DNA of 8,049 nucleotides from an uncultured Eubacteriales bacterium (GTDB lineage Bacteria; Bacillota; Clostridia; Oscillospirales; Acutalibacteraceae). The notes under the pieces were generated by a model. The model was not told the DNA's origin. It saw only the letters and a list, made by a program, of their open reading frames with translations, and did no database searches. Within the stretch, counting starts at the first letter, position 1. Every line of letters begins with the position of its first letter. Position numbers and translations under genes: made by a program. The DNA lies in assembly GCA_900319655.1 (NCBI GenBank), contig ONPH01000066.1, positions 1 through 8,049 of the forward strand, in the 5' to 3' direction. Shown here piece by piece: positions 5,729 through 8,049 of this stretch.

Positions 5729-6490
5729 ATGAGCGAACATTACAGCGGCGAAAGAAGAAAAAGAAAAACCCGCCGCGAAAAAATCGGATTTTACACCGCG
5801 TTTTCAATCTGCCTAATCGCTGTTTGTATGGCGGTATATTCAACATACAACACCGTCAGCAATTCGGCAAAGCAAAATCTTGCGTCGTCGGACGCAAAGC
5901 AGGTTAATCAGCCGGTAACGGGAGTTCACGCAACTCCGCCCATGCCGACTCTCGGCAGTGAGTTTAAGCCCGAAAAGGAAACTTATCCCACCGAGGTTGC
6001 CGAGCAGGATGACGCAACCGTTCAGCCGACAACTCAAAAGCCGACCTACAGCCGCGATGCGTTGCAGACAATGCTCGCCGCGGACATCAGCCTTGCCTTT
6101 CCGGTAAAGGGCGGCAACGTCCTGCGCGAATACAGCAAGGAGAGCGTCTATTACAAAACTCTAAATGTGTGGAAACCGCATAACGGCGTTGACTTTGCCG
6201 CGGAGCTTGGCGACGACGTAATGTCGATGAGCGACGGCGAGGTTACCAAGGTCAGCGAGGACAAGCTTTTCGGCAAAACCGTTGAAATCTCGGTCAATAA
6301 CGTTGTCTGCGTTTACAGCGGACTCGGTGATATCAAGGTCAAAAAGGGCGATACCGTCAAGCAGGGCGACAAAATCGCCACAGTCGGCACAGTTCCCTTT
6401 GAGGCGAGCGAGAAAAATCATATCCACGTCGAGGTCAAGGTAAACGGCACAAACGCCGATCCAATCAGCTTTATCAATAACGAAGAATAA
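5729..6490 (+). CDS. Membrane-anchored M23/LytM-domain protein, SpoIIQ-like
   Basis: A 253-residue protein. A very basic N-terminus (residues 9-18, RRKRKTRREK) precedes one membrane helix (about 19-38), so the rest should lie outside the membrane. A Pro/Thr/Gln-rich linker (about 42-110) leads to a LytM (M23) domain (about 118-245). The zinc ligands look complete: His151 and Asp155 in HNGVD, and His231 and His233 in HIHVEV. M23 proteins cut peptidoglycan cross-bridges or act as scaffolds. The single helix, linker, LytM layout and length match SpoIIQ, the forespore protein of the engulfment channel in endospore formers. SpoIIQ of Bacillus subtilis lacks a full zinc site, whereas that of Clostridioides difficile keeps it. 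It could instead be another cell-wall hydrolase. The ATG at 5729 has GGAGGTG 8 nt upstream, inside the preceding terminator stem. Confidence 0.88.
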   Translation: MSEHYSGERRKRKTRREKIGFYTAFSICLIAVCMAVYSTYNTVSNSAKQNLASSDAKQVNQPVTGVHATPPMPTLGSEFKPEKETYPTEVAEQDDATVQPTTQKPTYSRDALQTMLAADISLAFPVKGGNVLREYSKESVYYKTLNVWKPHNGVDFAAELGDDVMSMSDGEVTKVSEDKLFGKTVEISVNNVVCVYSGLGDIKVKKGDTVKQGDKIATVGTVPFEASEKNHIHVEVKVNGTNADPISFINNEE

Positions 6491-6518
6491 CGCCCTCGAA
6501 CCGTTCAGGGGCAAACAA

Positions 6519-6554
6519 AGGCGCGCCGCCTAAAATGACAGCGCGCCTGCTTTT
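6519..6554 (+). terminator. Probable terminator of the M23 gene
   Basis: AGGCGCGC (6519-6526) pairs perfectly with GCGCGCCT (6541-6548). The T-run (6551-6554) is short, so termination may be incomplete. It starts 28 nt after the M23 stop codon. Confidence 0.6.
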
Positions 6555-6558
6555 AATT

Positions 6559-6585
6559 AAAACAGCCGCCCGAAAACGGACGGCT
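6559..6585 (-). terminator. Probable terminator of the minus-strand operon
   Basis: Read on the minus strand, AGCCGTCCG (6585-6577) pairs with CGGGCGGCT (6572-6564) with one mismatch around a TTTT loop, followed by GTTTT. It faces the plus-strand terminator, as expected between convergent genes. Confidence 0.6.
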
Positions 6586-6655
6586 GAACGCATGTGGATT
6601 TTATGTCAACGAAAAACACTAAGCGATTTTCAATTAAAATTCCTTTTAAAAGCTT

Positions 6656-6672
6656 GGTAAGCGTGGCTTACC
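6656..6672 (-). terminator. Hairpin covering the stop codon of the 23-codon ORF
   Basis: Read on the minus strand, GGTAAGC (6672-6666) pairs perfectly with GCTTACC (6662-6656) across a 3-nt loop, followed by AAGCTTTT. The TAA stop of the small ORF (6670-6668) lies in the 5' arm. It could be a weak terminator or a 3'-end stabiliser. Confidence 0.45.
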
Positions 6673-6739
6673 TCTCGCTCTCGTGCCACTCCTCGTTGCC
6701 GAAGATAAAATCATCAATATCCATAATGACGAATTTCAT
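6668..6739 (-). CDS. Putative 23-residue small protein of unknown function
   Basis: Not a recognised family. On the minus strand a full AGGAGGTG (6753-6746) sits 6 nt before an ATG that opens a 23-codon frame ending in TAA. The peptide has a hydrophobic start (MKFVIMDIDDFIF) and a charged, acidic end (GNEEWHESER), with seven Asp/Glu in all. It begins 69 nt downstream of the cytidylate-kinase-like gene on the same strand, and two hairpins follow it. It is therefore likely the last cistron of that transcript. The ribosome binding site is better than those of most genes here, which argues for real translation. It could be a small membrane-associated or regulatory peptide, or the remnant of a longer gene. 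No similarity can be judged from the sequence alone. Confidence 0.5.
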   Translation of the reverse strand: MKFVIMDIDDFIFGNEEWHESER

Positions 6740-6758
6740 ATTTTTCACCTCCTAAATT

Positions 6759-6778
6759 AATGATACAACAATGATACA
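6759..6778. repeat. Tandem 9-bp direct repeat upstream of the small ORF
   Basis: AATGATACA occurs at 6759-6767 and 6770-6778, an 11-bp period close to one helical turn. On the minus strand each copy reads TGTATCATT and includes TATCAT, the -10-like hexamer also seen upstream of the kinase-like gene. No matching -35 is evident. Confidence 0.4.
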
Positions 6779-6808
6779 GTATATTCAGGAGGAGTATATT
6801 TTATGCCT

Positions 6809-7438
6809 CTAATTTTTGCCGAGTAAATTAAGGTAGTCGACAATCAAATCAGCGGCAACGTCAGGTGTAAGATTAGTGGTGTTAATACACAAATCGTAGT
6901 TGTCAACCTGACCCCATTTTTGTCCTGAATAAAAACTGTAATAGTTAGCTCTGCTTTTGTCTGCCTTTAATACAGCCTGTTTGGCTCTGGCAGGTTCAAT
7001 GTCGTTTCTGTCAACGGCGCGTTTCATTCTGCTTTCAATGTCAGCGTAAATATACACTTTTACTACGTTGGGATTGTCTTTCAGCACATAGTCGGCGCAT
7101 CTTCCGACAACAACAAAATTCTCATTCTCCGATTTTTCCTTGATTATCTTGTGCTGAATAATATAAAGCTGATCGTTAATCGGCAAATCGCCCATTGATG
7201 AAGAAAACCCGTTTCCGTAATTATACAGACCTACGGAAAGCGAATAAAGCAAGCTGTTGGCAGGCTTTTCGTCTGCCTTTTCAAATACCTCGGGAGATAC
7301 TCCGCTCTCTTTAGCTGCCATAGAAATCAGTTCCTTGTCATAAAAGGTTATGCCAAGCTTATTTGCAAGCAGTTCACCGATCTCGTGTCCACCCGAACCG
7401 TACTGTCTTGTAATTGTAATGATTTTATTGCAGCTCAT
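6809..7438 (-). CDS. Cytidylate kinase-like family protein
   Basis: A 209-residue protein of the Cytidylate_kin2 type, a P-loop kinase-like family common in Clostridia. The N-terminal IITITRQYGSGGHEIGELLA holds a glycine-rich loop (GSGGHEIG) and is followed by LGITFYDKELI. Later features are VVVGRCADYVL near residue 110 and a basic stretch including RMKRAVDRNDIEPARAK, which resembles the lid of nucleoside monophosphate kinases. The loop lacks the usual GKS/T of Walker A, as I recall is typical of this family, so the true phosphate acceptor is uncertain. The start is ATG at 7438, with GAGGTG 6 nt upstream; a longer open frame reaching 7507 would run back over the expected transcript start and lacks a ribosome binding site. 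The downstream 23-codon ORF appears to share its transcript. Confidence 0.88.
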   Translation of the reverse strand: MSCNKIITITRQYGSGGHEIGELLANKLGITFYDKELISMAAKESGVSPEVFEKADEKPANSLLYSLSVGLYNYGNGFSSSMGDLPINDQLYIIQHKIIKEKSENENFVVVGRCADYVLKDNPNVVKVYIYADIESRMKRAVDRNDIEPARAKQAVLKADKSRANYYSFYSGQKWGQVDNYDLCINTTNLTPDVAADLIVDYLNLLGKN

Positions 7439-7497
7439 TCTTCTCACCTCGATATTTGAAAACACAAAAGAAAGTTTTATTTCTTTTATGTAATTAT

Positions 7498-7525
7498 ATG
7501 ATACCACAAATTTATAAAATGTCTA
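7498..7525 (-). promoter_or_regulatory. Likely sigma-A promoter of the cytidylate-kinase-like gene
   Basis: On the minus strand TAGACA (7525-7520) and TATCAT (7503-7498) are separated by 16 bp. The TGG just upstream of the hexamer gives an extended -10. The leader would be about 50 nt before the ATG at 7438. Confidence 0.55.
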
Positions 7526-7771
7526 TACTTTTTTGCCATGAAAAAATTTTTTGTTAATATTATCTAAAGTGAAGCCCCATTACTTATTTAAAAACACAAT
7601 AACAAAACGCAAATTAATGAGTAAAACACGGGAAATGTATTATAATATAATATGTATAGGAAAAAGTATGGCTATATTTTCCTTAACCGCCAAGATAAAA
7701 TCAATCAAAATAAATATATTATCAAGATATAAAAAAGTTGAAAAATAATTCTAAAAAATTCAAAAAAGATG
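7526..7771. other. AT-rich intergenic stretch upstream of the rRNA-type promoter
   Basis: About 245 bp of strongly AT-rich DNA with many A-tracts, especially at 7680-7770. I see no gene with a ribosome binding site. The final 60 bp of A-runs directly before the -35 could act as an UP element for the strong promoter that follows. Confidence 0.5.
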
Positions 7772-7800
7772 TTGACAAACCAAGGTGATTGATGTATAAT
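7772..7800 (+). promoter_or_regulatory. Strong rRNA-operon-type promoter
   Basis: A perfect -35 TTGACA (7772-7777) and a perfect -10 TATAAT (7795-7800) are spaced by exactly 17 bp, with A-tracts upstream. The expected start is near 7806-7808. No ORF with a ribosome binding site follows for the remaining 240 bp, in keeping with a stable-RNA transcript. Confidence 0.88.
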
Positions 7801-7820
7801 AACACTTGCACTATTGAGAT

Positions 7821-7849
7821 GCGGGTGCGAAAAACGCCCGTTATTTTTT
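7821..7849 (+). terminator. Terminator-like hairpin in the leader
   Basis: CGGG (7822-7825) pairs with CCCG (7837-7840), with a 2-nt bulge, an inner CG/CG pair and an AAAAA loop. It is followed by TTATTTTTT. A terminator so soon after the start suggests attenuation or a requirement for antitermination. Confidence 0.5.
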
Positions 7850-7859
7850 AGCCCAAAAG

Positions 7860-7878
7860 TGCTTAGAACCTTGAAAAT
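7860..7878 (+). promoter_or_regulatory. boxA-like antitermination element
   Basis: TGCTTAGAAC (7860-7869) followed by CTTGAAAAT resembles the boxA region of Gram-positive rRNA leaders, which often contain a CTTTGAAAAC-like stretch. It would bind NusB/S10 and let polymerase pass intrinsic or Rho-dependent stops. Confidence 0.5.
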
Positions 7879-8031
7879 TGAACAATAAGGAAAACAAGAA
7901 ACCCGTAATGACTTTGAGTGAGAATACTCAATAAATTACAGTTAGTACACACTAAAATGTACAGTAAATTCACGAACGTGTCAGTATGATAAGTTCTGGA
8001 TAAAGAGATTAAAACTCTGAAAAATGATTTG

Positions 8032-8047
8032 AACACCGAAAGGTGTT
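8032..8047 (+). other. GNRA-capped hairpin at the end of the leader
   Basis: AACACC (8032-8037) pairs with GGTGTT (8042-8047) around a GAAA tetraloop. It is probably part of the precursor just before the 16S 5' end. Confidence 0.5.
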
Positions 8048-8049
8048 GA

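Larger units (their letters stand above)
7807..8049 (+). other. Probable rRNA operon leader, 16S gene expected just past the window
   Basis: A non-coding transcribed stretch runs from the strong promoter to the window end. It holds a terminator-like hairpin (7821-7849), a boxA-like element (7860-7878) and several stem-loops: GTAAT/ATTAC with TTGAGT/ACTCAA inside (7905-7939), TTAGT/ACTAA, and AACACC/GGTGTT at the very end. Leaders with boxA and processing stems are typical of rrn operons. No mature 16S sequence, such as the AGAGTTTGATC start, is reached, so the assignment rests on promoter and leader only. A tRNA or other stable-RNA operon remains possible. Confidence 0.6.

Noticed and set aside
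6787..6826. Plus-strand AGGAGG followed by a 7-codon ORF (ATG at 6803)
   Set aside because: It overlaps the end of the minus-strand kinase-like gene, encodes only seven residues and has no plus-strand promoter nearby, so it is probably chance.
7641..7646. TATAAT as an additional rRNA promoter
   Set aside because: No acceptable -35 lies 16-18 bp upstream, and such hexamers are frequent by chance in this AT-rich stretch.
7551..7748. 65-codon plus-strand frame in the AT-rich gap
   Set aside because: It opens with TTG, lacks a ribosome binding site and has the Lys/Ile-rich composition expected of random AT-rich DNA.

Overview
The window looks like chromosomal DNA of a Gram-positive, low-to-moderate GC anaerobe of the class Clostridia, probably near the Ruminococcaceae/Oscillospiraceae. 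This is an inference from strong AGGAGG-type ribosome binding sites, an rpsF-ssb-rpsR cluster with a cysteine-containing S18, a csoR-copA copper operon, a membrane-anchored LytM/M23 protein resembling SpoIIQ, and a stem-loop intergenic repeat of a kind I associate with these genomes.

Layout. (1) 1-1249, minus strand: a two-gene polysaccharide or teichoic-acid type ABC exporter, permease first, then an ATPase cut by the window edge. (2) 1347-2672, plus strand: a consensus promoter, a structured leader, rpsF (S6), ssb, rpsR (S18) and a strong terminator. (3) 2675-2736: a two-hairpin intergenic repeat. (4) 2800-5728: a copper-homeostasis operon whose promoter carries two near-identical 17-bp inverted repeats (putative CsoR operators), then csoR, then copA. 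The copA gene ends in an extra heavy-metal-associated (HMA) domain preceded by its own in-frame Shine-Dalgarno sequence and ATG, so a free CopZ-like chaperone may be made from inside copA. The operon ends in a terminator hairpin whose 3' arm also contains the ribosome binding site of the next gene. (5) 5729-6490: the SpoIIQ-like M23 gene. (6) 6559-7525, minus strand: a cytidylate-kinase-like gene followed by a 23-codon ORF with an excellent ribosome binding site, ending in hairpins. (7) 7526-8049: an AT-rich stretch, a perfect-consensus promoter and a non-coding leader with a terminator-like hairpin and a boxA-like element. This is most likely the start of an rRNA operon whose 16S gene lies just beyond the window.

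How the parts work together. S6 and S18 bind the ribosome as a pair and flank ssb, a common bacterial arrangement. CsoR should repress its own operon until Cu(I) binds, after which CopA exports copper and the CopZ-like domain, attached or free, shuttles it. The most interesting observations are the nested copZ start, the operator that overlaps the csoR ribosome binding site, the terminator/ribosome-binding-site overlap before the M23 gene, and the unrecognised 23-residue ORF.
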